This document shows positions 36,281 to 49,664 of a stretch of DNA of 64,000 bases, piece after piece (the first letter of the stretch is position 1; every line of letters begins with the position of its first letter). The notes below the pieces were generated by a model. The model worked only from the letters and a program-made list of their open reading frames with translations. It was not told where the DNA came from and searched no databases. The position numbers and the translations under genes were made by a program. Where the stretch lies: positions 29,762,987 through 29,826,986 of the forward strand of contig CP136063.1 of assembly GCA_032622095.1 (NCBI GenBank), written 5' to 3'. The DNA comes from Siphonodentalium dalli (lineage: Eukaryota > Mollusca > Scaphopoda > Gadilida > Siphonodentaliidae).

Positions 36281-38629
36281 TAGTTGGTGAACCCAACTAT
36301 TCAAACAGAGCTAGACGCTCTCGAATAGTTGGGCCGCCGTAGCTTTATTCACGACCTCCAAGTGCTTTTCCATTATTATGAATTTTTTTCCCACTTATAA
36401 CATGAAAATACAAACATTGTATATAAATTATGTTGAAGACTAATCTGTTCTGAGTGAGTATCAACAAGCTACCCGACGAAAAAAAAAAAATGTGACATTT
36501 GTAGTTGTTTTAAAAATACATGGTAGACTGCTTGCCGAAAAACTATTTCGGCAAAAAATTAGACACTACCCCGCCTCATTTCAATCACCAAATTCACATA
36601 TAACTAGATGGTTTTATCTGCTACCATTATGTTGTAAGATCAAGTGATAATGGCAGATTACGAAGGCATTGTGTACAATACCTGACTCTCGAAATATAAT
36701 CCGAACTTTGAGATAAATCCGAGACCGTTAATTTGTCAACATTTAAAACTTTATCTGTAGTAAATTGACGGAACGGAACAGGCGGAACGAACTTACAACT
36801 ACATAACCGGAAAGGAGATCAGACGATCGGCCGAGTGAAAGCAACAGCAACAACTATTTTTTGAATTTTAAGTTTTAATAAACAATGGAGTTTGATTTCA
36901 AAGAAACAATGACCAAGGGCGTGGCGATATGTGTGGGGACACAATATAAAGTGTAAGCCAAGGCCGTGGCCGGCTCCAAATAAAATGTGTAAACGGAGTG
37001 TTATGTTTGGACCGTTGTTTCTCAATGGATATTAATGAAATTTGGTATATATGTCCGGGCTGAGGCATGGAATACACTAACGTTTGAATTGTTTTTAAAT
37101 TAACAAATTTGTTGATTTTCTTCAACTTTTTCGTTCTGGAACACACATTAATATTCAAATAGTGGTCTCGGTATCAAACGCCCAAGTTCCGACCACGTCG
37201 CCATCGCTATGCGTATATATATAAGATATACGTGCCAATAACGTTGACAAAGCATTGGCGACAATATGGAGTCGAAACCGAGACAACTATCTGAATATTA
37301 TAGTCTAAGAGTCGTCAATTAGTTAAAGCCGATTACCTACGCCGCTAAAACACCGTATGGCTACCTTACATATATATTACAATTTGACGACAGTTGGTAA
37401 GTTAGGGTGTCAATTTGGAAAATTCTCACTCAATTAGGATGTAAACATTTTGGTCTTCACGAAAGAGGTTGGAATAATAATTTGGACACCTAATAAGGCA
37501 CTTTAGCCACGCCCTTAAAAAAAATGATTTGATGATATATGATGATGTCATGGCGATGATGATTTTAATAATAATAATATGTTGATGTCGGATGATGACG
37601 ATGGTGATTATGAAATGGTTACATGCATATATACATATATAATCAATAAGTTTATTTCTCATGAACCTATACACACACATAGGTATGGAGATATAAACAC
37701 AATGGCAGCCGATGGGTCATATGTACGCCACATAAATATGTTTGGCGTATTGGGTAGATGCTCAGCTTTTGGAAATTGAGGCTTTTCTTCGTGTTGGTAG
37801 ACATGCTGACAATGATATTAATGGCACACTTTAACGTGTGTTAGGACATTCTAATGCGGTTTCCGCATATTTTAAATAGTCATGTTCTACCAATCGACGC
37901 GGGGATAGACTCTTTGGGTCAAAATAAGCTCACAGGCAACGAGAGCACACTGATAATTAAAAGTATACTGAATTATTGAGGTTAATATGAGATTAATATC
38001 CAAACAAGGTCGCACCTTCCAACATGACCCATGATGAAATTTTAATTAAATACCCCCACCAAAGCTCAAAACGTGCAGGTCTGAACATGCATATTTTAAA
38101 ACAAAAATAGAAAGTATATGCATGGGTAACCTTTAAAAACATTTGAATATACATATATATATCGTTGTCTCCAAACTCATCGTGTTATCCATTGTTGTTA
38201 TATGTGCTTTTAAAGTTTAAAAATATTTGAATCGAAAATAAACTCGAAACAAACAAGAACATGTTATAGCCGGAATCCAATTATGTTCGTTCCGTTTCCG
38301 ATTCCTTATTCACTGTTTTGACGGATTTTTACAAATACAAAATGGCTGAAAGTTCGAGGCGGTAGAAATATGCTCTCGCTTTATGCGAAGAATGTCACGA
38401 CTAACATCTGAAACATGCATTGACACCACACTAGAAATGTACTAGAAGCTCTGATCTACAAGTATGTGGTAGTTTTGGTTGTTAAATAATATTTTTTAGT
38501 GTGTGTTATCGCTTGTGAAAAGTCGAGTAAATGTCCATACCAATGATTAGTGACGGAGTACTGCTTTCAGTGATATACAGTCCTGACTTTTATAGAGCTA
38601 TGCTCTGATAATAAAAGTCAGGTTTACGG
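36281..38629. mobile_element. Unclassified 2.35-kb insertion with 13-bp direct repeats
   Basis: It interrupts the ZNF-B leader. ACTATTCTGGTAT is present on both sides (36268-36280 and 38630-38642); ZNF-A has a single uninterrupted copy (3504-3516, one mismatch). Near the left end CCCAACTATTC and GAATAGTTGGG form a hairpin (~36292-36331). Near the right end CCTGACTTTTAT and ATAAAAGTCAGG form another (38582-38622). No terminal inverted repeat, poly(A) tail or recognisable protein is seen. The long duplication suggests target-primed insertion, and the hairpins suggest another mechanism. The class is unknown. Confidence 0.6.
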
Positions 38630-38642
38630 ACTATTCTGGTAT

Positions 38643-38944
38643 GTGCATATGTACAGCAGATAGATTGATAAAACAACAATTGGATACATGTCACGGAGAC
38701 GTGCAGGTCTGACTATCAGTCTATGCAAAATTTCACGTGTGAACAGTTCACGAATATCTTTAGCCAAGAGACAGAGATCGGTATTCTATCTTGGACGGTG
38801 TCGCTGCCACGGACGAGGATAAGTCGTTGAACATCGATGGACCAAGACTGAACGGCAGCTTATCTATAATGATTGCCACTTCACGAGATAAACAGCGCAT
38901 ATATACATGTAGGACTACAATCATGTATCTGACTATTCCACACA
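38643..38944 (+). promoter_or_regulatory. 5' leader of ZNF-B, second part
   Basis: Near-identical to 3517-3806, with a 10-bp insertion (~38918-38928) just before the start region. The 2.35-kb insert separates it from the putative splice site at 36262. The first ~20 exon bases would therefore precede the insert, unless splicing has moved. Confidence 0.5.
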
Positions 38945-40081
38945 ATGGTAGATGCTAACCTGAATAATCATGAGACCACCAACACAGAGAATAAACGACA
39001 TGCTTGTGACGTATGTGGGAAACTGTTCGCCACTTCAGGCAGCTTGGTGAGACATAAGAGAATCCACACCGGAGATAAGCCTCACCATTGTGAAATATGC
39101 GGAAAATCATTTAATCAATCGGGCAGCTTGGTGAAACATAAGAGAATTCACACTGGAGATAAACCTTACCCTTGTGCTATATGCGGGGAATCGTTCACTC
39201 AATTGAACAACTTGGTGAGACATAAGAGAATCCACACTGGAGATAAACCTTATCGTTGTGATATATGCGGGGAATCATTTATTCGATCTGACATATTGGT
39301 GATACATATGAGAATCCACACCGGAGATAAGCCATATCATTGCGATATATGCGGGAAATCTTTTAATGCATCGAGCGACTTGGTGATACATAAGAGAATC
39401 CACACCGGAGATAAGCATTACCGTTGTGATATATGCGGGAAATCGTTTAATCGATCGAGCACCTTGGTGGTACATAAGAGAATCCACACCGGAGATAAGC
39501 CTTACCGTTGTGATTTATGCGGGAAATCATTTAATCGATCGAGCGCCTTGGTGGTACATAAGAGAATCCACACTGGAGATAAACCTTTCTGCTGTGATAT
39601 ATGCGGGAAATCATTTAATGATTCGAGCGCCTTGTCGATACATAAGAGAATCCACACCGGAGATAAACCTTATCGGTGTGATTTATGTGGAAAATCATTT
39701 AATCGATCGAGCGCCTTGGTGGTACATAAGATAGTCCACACCGGAGATAAACCTTTCTGCTGTGATATATGCGGGAAATCATTTAATGATTCGAGCGCCT
39801 TGTCGATACATAAGAGAATTCACACCGGAGATAAACCTTATCGGTGTGATTTATGTGGAAAATCATTTAATACATCGAGCAACTTGGTGACACACAAGAG
39901 AATCCACACCGGGGACAAGCCTCACCGTTGTGATATATGCGGGAAATCATTCAGTCAATCGTGCAGCTTGATGACACATATGCGAATCCACACCGGAGTT
40001 AAGCCTTACAGTTGTGATATATGCGGGAAATCATTTAATCGATCGAGCGCCTTGGTGGTACATAAGAGAATCCACACCTGA
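38945..40081 (+). CDS. ZNF-B: 13-finger C2H2 zinc-finger protein
   Basis: A 378-residue near-duplicate of ZNF-A, with about half a dozen visible residue differences: Asp to Ala before the first finger Cys pair, TGDKH for TGDKP in one linker, His to Arg before finger 12, and Lys to Arg in the last finger. All 26 Cys and 26 His ligands are kept. It has the same strong start context and the same TGA end (40079-40081). The few differences in finger helices suggest recent duplication or gene conversion. Its leader is split by a 2.35-kb insertion, and a LINE lies further upstream, so its expression may differ from that of ZNF-A. Confidence 0.85.
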   Translation: MVDANLNNHETTNTENKRHACDVCGKLFATSGSLVRHKRIHTGDKPHHCEICGKSFNQSGSLVKHKRIHTGDKPYPCAICGESFTQLNNLVRHKRIHTGDKPYRCDICGESFIRSDILVIHMRIHTGDKPYHCDICGKSFNASSDLVIHKRIHTGDKHYRCDICGKSFNRSSTLVVHKRIHTGDKPYRCDLCGKSFNRSSALVVHKRIHTGDKPFCCDICGKSFNDSSALSIHKRIHTGDKPYRCDLCGKSFNRSSALVVHKIVHTGDKPFCCDICGKSFNDSSALSIHKRIHTGDKPYRCDLCGKSFNTSSNLVTHKRIHTGDKPHRCDICGKSFSQSCSLMTHMRIHTGVKPYSCDICGKSFNRSSALVVHKRIHT

Positions 40082-40663
<582 letters not shown>

Positions 40664-41873
40664 AATTCCTTAAATCGACATGTAGTTTGCAATCAAATCG
40701 AAAAAATAAATTTTCGATATGCCTTTTTATCATCATCATAATATGAAAATATAGTATATGTGGAATGTGTCACGTTAAAATGAGCACCGGAGGATCATGT
40801 TCCTATTTTTCAGCTGCCATGAAAACGGTAGGCACTTTTATGCATGTTTTCTCCGTTACCAACCCGAAAAGGTAGCATATGGGCACATACAGTCTATTTA
40901 AACATGTGGCAACAGTTTTATATTGTCACAATCAATACACAATGGTGGCTATAGTCACATGCATGCAATTTTATAAAATACTCATGATTCGAGATGTCAC
41001 TAGCCAGATGTTTAGGGTCAATGGCTACCCGTATATCTTAGGATTACCGTGCAATTAAAAATTCATTCCGAATCCAACACTCTTTATCACTCTATATGGT
41101 GTATAGACAGACGAAATGGGTCAATTTCTTATGTGGGGATATATACGATTTCAAAAACAAAACATGTGGAAAATATTGATGTGGCGTTTGTGATATGCGA
41201 CACACATACTTTACAGTGGGCGTGGTAACGGAGAAGACACATTTTGGGTCTTTATGTTCCTAAATATTGCGAATCGTTGATGCACACTAAATTTTGAATA
41301 ATATGTGACACAAACGTGTTCGGTTGAATTTCTAATTTCGCTGGAAACATATTAACTATTATTTGAAACTACATGCAGTCCCATGTACTTTGAAGAATGT
41401 GTATATGTTTCCAGTAAACCCATATCATTGATCTATGCTGGTGCACACAATTCTGTGCATCTAGAAATAAGACCTGCGTAATCATGCCATTCAATTTTAT
41501 TTGATTACATAAATATAAGAATGTGTTAATATTTGTCGAACAAGGAATACCTGACAATTCAAACGCCCGATGTAATATTAGCATGGACATGATGGTAACG
41601 GAGAAAACACCTATATGTAGTTATATACGACATGTATGGAAGTTTATGAATGAGGAATATTTTGCTATATTCAAACCGGTTTTGGACAAGTTTCCAAAAA
41701 AAACTGCCAAAACAAAATGCATTGTTTTATTCATGGATTGGTACTAGTATGCATTAAAATATGATTAAAATTCGAAATTAATTTTAAATAGCTAGTAGCC
41801 TTCAATTAATTTCCTGCCTATTTTTAAATCAATTGAATAAATGTCATCGTTACTAGTGTCATTCACATTGAGT
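40664..41873. other. 3' flank of ZNF-B (duplicate of 5520-6723)
   Basis: No gene. The poly(A) signal candidate is at 40705-40710. The 15-mer GGTAACGGAGAAAAC occurs at 40846-40860 (minus), 41224-41238 (one mismatch) and 41594-41608. Confidence 0.5.
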
Positions 41874-42455
41874 CTATATGTCTAAACATGACAAACGCGT
41901 GAAATTATCACCGTCGTCAAAGACACCGTAATCCTCTCCGCAACCTTCATGAAACCACTTGACATAATCTGAGCACAACACCCATTCGTCGCGTTTACTG
42001 GGATCGAGTGGATCACCATAAACCCAGCCACACTTCCCACAAGGATACGCATCTTGACAGTTATTTTCCGCACTCTTTTTTGAAGCTCGCTTGCCTTTGA
42101 TGACCGTTGACCGAGAACCATTAGACTCGCGAACATGTGGTGCATCGTTGTGAACTTCCAATTGCATTTCAGGTCGGATTCACCATTTGAAGTTAGGAAC
42201 GGGTAGCACATAGGGTAAAACCAATTTCAGGGCGCTTTCGTTGAGGTGAATAAATGCGACATTAACATTGGCGTGATTGCCCCAATCACAAAATGCGGCG
42301 GCGTTCTGTATCACAAATTTACCGGTCTTCACTGCAACGTCAGCCAACCTCTTGGAGATCCCTCCAATTCTATCACACGGCCCTTTTCCATGACCTGCTT
42401 CCAAATATTGCCAGGTAGCTTTCACGCCCATCTTAGAATGATTACTGACAAGGTT
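41874..42455 (-). pseudogene. Second copy of the GHGKG/PHD-like remnant
   Basis: Same structure as 6724-7300: the HGKG segment (42180-42431), a stop, then the Cys/His-rich segment (41874-42167). It keeps a short stretch (ccaatttcag near 42222) that the other copy has lost, so this copy is closer to the ancestor. Confidence 0.6.
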
Positions 42456-42489
42456 GAAGATATGTCTGTTTCGATATTGGCTGTTGGGT

Positions 42490-43098
42490 GAATCCTAAAT
42501 GTGGTGGATGTATTTGACACCGGGAACAATATATAACACCATTTGTTTGACATAAATCGGCCAATATATACCAAGAAATAGCATATGCATGGGTGTCCTA
42601 TTTTGAACCCCTCTGGACAGCGACAATTTTGGATCAGGTTGAGGTGTGTGAGGTGTTTAGAAAGAGTACCTGTGGAGGGACACCCTACAACACCCTTTGT
42701 TTGACCTAAATCGGTCAACGGGACGAAAAATGGCATGTCATATTTGAACCCTTCTGGTCGGCGGGCATTTTGGATCGGGTGGTGTGAAAGGGGGGGGGTG
42801 GATATTTAGATTATCTTGGGGCACCCTTTGTTTTACCTAAATCGACCAAGGGGTGCCCTATTTGTACATCTCTTGATGGTGTCCATTTTAGATCGTGGTG
42901 TGGTGAAGGGGTGGGGGTATTTAGATTGGCCCCCTACACACACCTTTTGTTTGACCTAAATCGGCTGAGAAAAGGCACGGTGCCCTATTTGAACCCTTCT
43001 GGACGGCGGCCACTTTGGATCTGGATGGGTGCGTGGATAGAATATGTGTGTGGGGGGGGGGGGGGGGGGGCAGCATACAAAACCCTTTGTTTGACATA
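42490..43098. repeat. Degenerate ~110-125-bp tandem repeats (duplicate)
   Basis: Paralogue of 7336-7860 with about one extra unit (near 42685-42760) and an 18-G run (~43052-43070). Confidence 0.65.
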
Positions 43099-43900
43099 AG
43101 GAATGGAAGTCATCTTCGTTTTAATCGGTACTGTAACGGGGTGAATATATCGTTAAGATAGATAACTCTGGTCGCCAGACAAGAAATCCATCCTACATAA
43201 CCCAACAGACACTCATCTGCCACTCAGAGCCCGTCTGTCTGTAGCAGTCTGAGCAATGGCAACCCGCACTGTCTCTTTGGTTTTGCTGTCCCATTTTGCC
43301 CGGATAGCCTGGCACATTGTCCCGCTTTGCCCAAAGGCACGGGCAAAGTGGGACAAAACGAGAGGTTCCAAAAGGGACATACCGAGATGTTGTTTGATAT
43401 CAATGATTACCCGATTATATGCGCCGATGAATTATATACCAACCAACGGCTTACCAGTTTTTTTCCGGCGAAAATCCTATCTAAAATTCCTTGAAAACAT
43501 TTGGTGTCCCGATTTGCCCGGGTCTCCCCTATTTGTAATTAACCTGATTAGTTTTGTGTTGATCTGAGTCAAACAAACCCAGACTGTTTATATAGTATCG
43601 TAACGGGGTTCATATGTGCCTAAAGAATGACGTTCTGGTGTTCGCTGGTAACGGAGAAAACCGCATATTGTTTACAACATATACAAAAGTCTTGTGATAT
43701 TAATTAACATGCTCATGTGATATTCTGGGCTTGATAGACGTTCCGTCAGATGAGATTAGCAGTTGGAGTTAACTCGTCGATTTTCTATGTTTTATGGTGG
43801 TAACGGAGAAAACATCCTTAAATAAACTGTTTGGGGAGTGGCAACTCATCTCTCGTTATTTCTACATATGATTCATTTAGAGCTATATGTTCCCCAGGTT
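43099..43900. other. Intergenic (duplicate of 7861-8686)
   Basis: No gene. The 15-mer occurs at 43647-43661 and 43799-43813. Homology with the other copy stops at the palindromic array. Confidence 0.5.
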
Positions 43901-44325
43901 ACACGAGAATAAAGTCGTGGGCACGAGAATAAAGTCGTGGGCACGAGAATAAAGTCGTGGGCACGAGCATATTAAGTCGTGGCCACGAGAATAATGTCGT
44001 GGCCACGACCATATTCTCGTGGCCACGAGAATAATCTCGTGGCCACGACTTCATATTCTCGTGGCCACGACATTATTCTCGTGGCCACGACTTCATAGTC
44101 TCGTGGCCACGACTTCATAGTCTCGTGCCCACGACTTCAAATTCTCGTGGCCACGACTATATTCTCGTGGCCACGACTTTATGCTCGTGGCCACGACTTT
44201 ATTCTCGTGGCCACGACCTTATTATCGTGTCCACGACTTCGTAGTCTCGTGGCCACGACTTCATATGCTCGTGGCCACGACTTCATAATCTCGTGGCCAC
44301 GACTTTATTCTCGTGGCCACGACTT
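43901..44325. repeat. Palindromic ~20-22-bp array, about 21 units
   Basis: Units of the form CCACGACTTxATTCTCGTGG join to make CGTGGCCACG palindromes at most junctions. The first units read ACGAGAATAAAGTCGTGG, the reverse complement of the later ones, so the array changes orientation near 43985-44030 and can fold as one large hairpin. Confidence 0.9.
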
Positions 44326-44349
44326 AAAAAAAAATTCGGATGTCACCTC

Positions 44350-44757
44350 CGGGGCTCCATATATTATATAGTTACCGGGGTATAAAATATTAGATTTGAA
44401 TCGAAGACTCCTGTCCGGAAATGCTTCTATCGATTAATATTAATTTTATTTCGAATATTTTCTTGTCTAAACAGACGTGTTTGTTCCGCTAACGAACAAT
44501 AGTGGTTACTATTAACAGAGACCAGAAATTTTATTTAACAATTTTGTCACAAATAAACGTTAATTATACTTATTAGCGCTTATATCTGTGGAACAAAACA
44601 ATACAAACAACCAATCTGTGACATTTGACTTTCGTTGCGTAGCCGTAGGAACAGCTCAGTGCTCTAAATCGCAATATGGTATCATCCGAATGGTCTACAT
44701 TCTAAACATAGTAACATAAACGGTCCCGATTTAATATTCGAAATAAAATCAATAATA
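44350..44757 (+). mobile_element. MITE copy lacking both termini
   Basis: It runs from 'tatatagttaccggggtata' to 'gaaataaaatcaata'. This is the unsplit version of the MITE that is interrupted at 9774-10306. Confidence 0.7.
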
Positions 44758-45713
44758 TGACCATACGTAAACGTAATAAAGCCCACGTAGTTTAAATCTG
44801 GCAGTTTGCAATACAAAATACATTTATAATAATTACCTCTTTTGAATTATACTGGTATCGAAATTAGTCGACGAAATTGCTGTGACAAAGATAAAGGGAA
44901 ATAATGACATTTCTTCCTGTGCTCAAATAGAACTTTCGAACAAGTGTTCTTTTGTGCGACACTGTTCACATTTTCACAACATGGTAACACCGAAGATCTG
45001 GTCTGTCTGACAGCGTGGAGATATAATACAATTACATTACACTATGCTCCAAGTTGTGTGTTGAAATTCGGCACGTATACATGTGGAGTGTTTGCAGAGT
45101 GTGCTGAATAACTCACGGTATGTTGCTACATAGCTAAGTCATGTTGTCCAAAAATATCCGATGTCAAATCAAATCTGAGATGGAAATGCTTATTTGCATA
45201 CCGTTAGGTTGGAGGGTATTGTGTTAGCACACGGTGACGTCATATAGTATAAAACAGTTCACAATCTGAAGGAACAAGGCCTGTTACAGTCATGTCGCAA
45301 GCATAGGGGTGCTCGTTCCATATCACAACTAAAGAATACATGGGTGACATTAAGAACTAACCACGATTGAACATAGTGACATTAACGGATTGACAGACCC
45401 ATGTCATGCAGTGTATGCCGCAAGCATATGAACGCATGCATTTGACACTATATATCAATTGTACCCAATTACAGGTTATGTCATACCGTTATCAGGTGTT
45501 ATTTGGTCATGTGCATAGCGTTCCTACATCAATAATGTGTACACTGCTACTACGTCAATAACTCAATTTTCAATATATACGAGGATATGATGATCAACCT
45601 GGGAACGCAATGTGAAATTAAGAAATACAATGAACCACTACCGGTTGGACAGACTATTGCCATAACTAGTGTATGTCGCAAGCATATGGATGCACGTATG
45701 ACACGATATCAAT
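44758..45713. other. Intergenic (duplicate of 10523-11495)
   Basis: No gene. It keeps the octamer (45192-45199), TGACGTCA (45235-45242) and TATAAAA (45248-45254). It ends at the target site of the second LINE. Confidence 0.4.
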
Positions 45714-48165
45714 GCTTGCTTGCTTGTTGTGGATTTCCCTCCTTTAAGTGAGGAGCACCCCATTATAATGGGTATAAAAATAATGGAAGTAAAAATAAGT
45801 CAAATAAGACCAGGTAAAACTACAGGATGATAAAATGGTTGGTAAAATTGTGGTACTAGTGAGTTAAAAGATTTGTGTGTGCGTAAGTTGCACTTAAAAA
45901 CTTTTAAGTTGAGCTTTCATATGTACATATGTACATGTATATTTTTGTTTTGTTTTTAAGATTGGTATAGTTAAAATTGTCGTGTTGACAATAATATTTA
46001 CAGGTAGTTGTTTTGCCTGTACAGCTCGGCTAGTTTGTCATTTTATATGTGCTTGTCTGCTTCTGTTTTCAAAGTGTTTACTTTATGCACATGGATTGAG
46101 TATAAGAAATTTCTTGCCAGTTTTTCAATTTGTTCTTTTTCTATATCGGTGAGGTTCCAGGTTTCTAGTTTTGTGCAGTCTAAGGTTAATTGAGTTAAGA
46201 GTTCTGGTTGATCAATAATGTATTTGTCAGTGGTAGTTTTTGAGAGACATAATTTGAGTTTTTGTATGTAACGAAGTCGTTGGTTACTAGTGTTCGTACA
46301 TTGTGAAATGAAGTGTATTCTGTCCTCATCAGCTAGTTTGCATAGTGGACATATGGCAGAGGTCAGGTTTTGTCTGAATCTTTTTCTATTTATTTGTAGT
46401 AAATAAGTGTCTGTCATCAACAATGTTTTTATAATAGCCTTTTTTGTGGCAGCGGGCGAGTATTTTGATGAATCCCATACAAGATGACATTTGCTGCTGG
46501 AATTTTTTTGCAGTTTGATCATTGCTAATGTTGTTTTACTGGAGAACTCTCTGTCATTAATATCATGCCAATATTGGTATATAGCTTTTTTACATATTGT
46601 TTTCCATTTGTTGGCATCTTCCTTACTGTGGATGGTATTTATGATATGCAGTGGGTCAGGAAGGGTATATTTGGAAAGTATGTCTCTGACATGTATAAAC
46701 CAGCTATGGCTGTTGTCATTTTTCATGATAAGTTGCCTTATTGCAAGATCTCGCTCTGCAGAGTTTTGTGTTTTGGCTATATTAATATAGAATGTTGTTA
46801 TTTTGAGATCTATAGTGCCTTGGATGGGAATAGCTCCAATAAGTGCATTTGTAGCAGCATTTGCTGTGCGTGTTGATAAACTCTGCAGTTGTCTCATGGT
46901 TTTTCGTTGGAAACGTTCGAGTTCATCTATGTCTTTTTTTTCATATGTAGGATTTCTATAACATGCAGCATTCTAGGAATGACAAAAGTGTTCCACATTT
47001 GGTATGCTATTACTGGTGATATACCGTTTGTTCCATGTAGGCCTGTACCCATCAAAGAGTATAGGGTTCGTCTGCCCATTGTTATTCGTTTTGGGATATC
47101 TGGGGTATTTGTTGGATTACGCTCTACACCTAGGTGTTTGGTGGAGCCTACGATATTAACAGGAGTTCCACCTAGGACAGTTTTTATTTCACCATTCATT
47201 TTTTGTGTAGATGTTTTCATTTGGACAATTTCGCATTTAGTTGCGTTCATTGCGAATCGATCTTTACATGAGTTGTTGTATACAATACTTGTGAGAGTTT
47301 GTAAATCAGATGTTGTTTTTGCTAAGATGGCTACATCATCTGCACAGGTGGGGGCTGTTATATCAATTGTGCCAATTTTAAACCCAGCTGCATTATTACT
47401 TAGCTGATTTAGCATGTCGTTGTTAAATCTTTTATAGAGCATTGCTGATAATTTAGCCCCTTGTCTTATTCCTTGGTGAAGTAGTATATCTGAGGAGTAT
47501 GATCCACCCCATTTTACCTTTGTATTCGCCTCATGATGTAATGAATTTACAAGTAGCCATAGGTCGCTGTGGATCCCATCAATGAAAAGTTTTCTCAGTA
47601 GGCTTTTATGCCATACAACGTCAAATGCTTTTTCAGCATCCAGGGTTTCTAATATTAATGTCTCATTTAAGTCTTTGCTTTCATTGTATGCTTCAGTTAT
47701 CATAAGCCCAGCAACTAGAGGTGATGTGCCTTGAGTGAAGCCACGTTGCATTTTATTTTGTGATGGTAATAGTATGTTGTCTAGTTTGTCTTGCAGGGTT
47801 GCTTCTAGGATTTTACATATTATGGAGCTGATAGTTATGCCCCTGTAATTCCCTGGTTTTGTTGGGTCTTTGTCCTTTTTTGGTACAGGTGTTAATATGC
47901 CGATTTTTATTTCTTTTGGCACTTCTCGTTTTTCATATATAGTGTTTATGATGTTCATGATTATTGGGGCAGTTTCTTCTATGCTACATGTATATTTGAG
48001 GTGTTCAGCCGTAATTCCAGCATAGTCAGCTGCTTTATTTAGTTTGAGCTTATTGACAATTGTTTTAATTTCATGCAGTGTGACTGGTTCTAAAGATGGT
48101 GTATTAGCACGACATATTTGTTCAATAGCTTCAATATCAGCCGAGACTTGTTTGTGGAATGTATC
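45714..48165 (-). mobile_element. 5'-truncated LINE with ATCAAT target duplication
   Basis: A 2,452-bp minus-strand insertion flanked by ATCAAT (45708-45713 and 48166-48171). The paralogous empty site is at ~11490-11500 (gatatcaatatgcacg). The 3' end carries an (AAGC)n tail, seen as GCTTGCTTGCTTG at the left edge, rather than poly(A). The 5' part, including the endonuclease, is missing. Its RT differs clearly from that at 29634, so it is a different family. Confidence 0.9.
46043..48165 (-). pseudogene. Truncated LINE reverse transcriptase (ORF2 fragment)
   Basis: Reading frame 48165-46927 contains NYRGI, LDAEKAFD, GIRQG and the CADDVAILA catalytic box. It is broken by a frameshift at an eight-base homopolymer (46934-46941) and continues in another frame to 46043. 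The C-terminal knuckle (CPLCKLADEDRIHFISQC) has Cys-x2-Cys-x8-His-x4-Cys spacing. The open frame extends 12 codons into flanking DNA (to 48201), so its apparent start is not part of the element. Confidence 0.85.
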
Positions 48166-48171
48166 ATCAAT

Positions 48172-48493
48172 ATGCACGCTTGGTATAGAATATATACACA
48201 AAACTGCGCGTGTGTGTTACTGTTGTCAGTATATCGGACGAGTTCAATGGCGTAGGATGGCACAATCTTGATGGCCAGTATTGTTTTCCTTAAGAGGCGC
48301 GTGCATGAGTATCATACATCGGTCAGTAACAAACATGCAGTTGGGTCTGTTTACCACACGCTCGATCGATATATTCTAACCGACTCTTCCCCACCGATGT
48401 CTCTGTATCCACTGTTTCTTTGCTGAAAGTGCTCAATTTCAGGTAAAAAACGCATATATTTAACCATAAAACCTGCTTTTTAGTGACTTCATT
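48172..48493. other. Intergenic (duplicate of 11501-11824)
   Basis: Continuation of the block interrupted by the LINE; no gene recognised. Confidence 0.45.
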
Positions 48494-49664
48494 TGTCACA
48501 GATTGGTTGTTTGTATTGTTTTGTTCCACAGATATAAGCGATAATGAGTATAATTAACGTTTATTTGTGACAAAATTGCACAATATAATTTCTGGTGTCT
48601 GTTAACAGTAACCACTATTGTTCGTTAGCTGAAAAAACACACATATTTAGACCAGAAAATATTCTAAATAAAATTAATATTAATCGATAGAAGCATTTCC
48701 GGACAGGAGTCTTCGATTCAAATCTAATATTTTATACCCTGGTAACTATATAATACATGTTTACAAATAGATAATCCACCTTTAAATAGTTGCGTTGGTA
48801 TACAATAATGGATATGAACTGAAGACCCATGTCCAGAAAAGCTTCTATCAATTAACATTGATTTTATTTCGAATATTAAATCGGGACCGTTCATGTTACT
48901 ATTTTTAGAACAGACCATTCGGATGATACCATATTGCGATATACTAGAGCACTGGGCTGTTCCTACGGCAACGCACCGAAAGTCAAATGTCATAGATATG
49001 TTGTTTGTATTGTTTTGTTCCACAGATATAAGCGCTAATAAGTATAACAATTTTGTCACAAATAAACGATAAAGGTGGATTATCTCTTTGTAAACATGTA
49101 TTATATAGTTACCGGGGTATAAAATATTATATTTGAATCGAAGACTCCTGTCCGGAAATGCTTCTATCGATTAATATTAATTTTATTTCGACCAATATGT
49201 GACATTTGACATTCGTTGCGTAGCCGTAGTAACAGCCCAGTGCTCTATATCGCAATACGGTCTCATCCAAATGGTCGGTTCTAAAAATAGTAACATAAAC
49301 GGGCCCGATTTAATATTCGAAATAAAATCAATATTAATTGATAGAAGCTTTTCCGGACATAGGTCTTCTGTTCATATCTATTATTTTATACCCACGCAAC
49401 TATTTAAAATTTGTTATTTAAAGAGATAATCCATCTTTAATTAAATAAAATTTCTGGTCTCTGTTAACGGTAACCACTATTGTTCGTTAGCTGAACAAAC
49501 ACACCTTTTTAGACCAGAAAATATTCGAAATAAAATTAATATTAATTGATAGAAGCATTTCCGGACAGGAGTCTTCGATTAAAATCTAATATTTTATACC
49601 CCGGTATTGGCCGGTAACTATATAATAAATGTTTACAAAGAGATAATCCACCTTTAACGATGGG
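48494..49664 (-). mobile_element. Cluster of nested MITE copies (duplicate of 11825-12908)
   Basis: Same arrangement: a partial copy ending at TTAA (~48785), a host copy, and a plus-strand copy nested in it ending at TTAA 49437-49440. The nested copy has a different internal deletion (tttcga joined to ccaatatgtg) from its counterpart at 12402, so the two deletions arose after duplication. Confidence 0.7.

Noticed and set aside
36819-37158. Overlapping minus-strand ORFs inside the 2.35-kb insertion
   Set aside because: Short, without domain or codon pattern, and in different frames; no evidence that the insertion encodes a protein.
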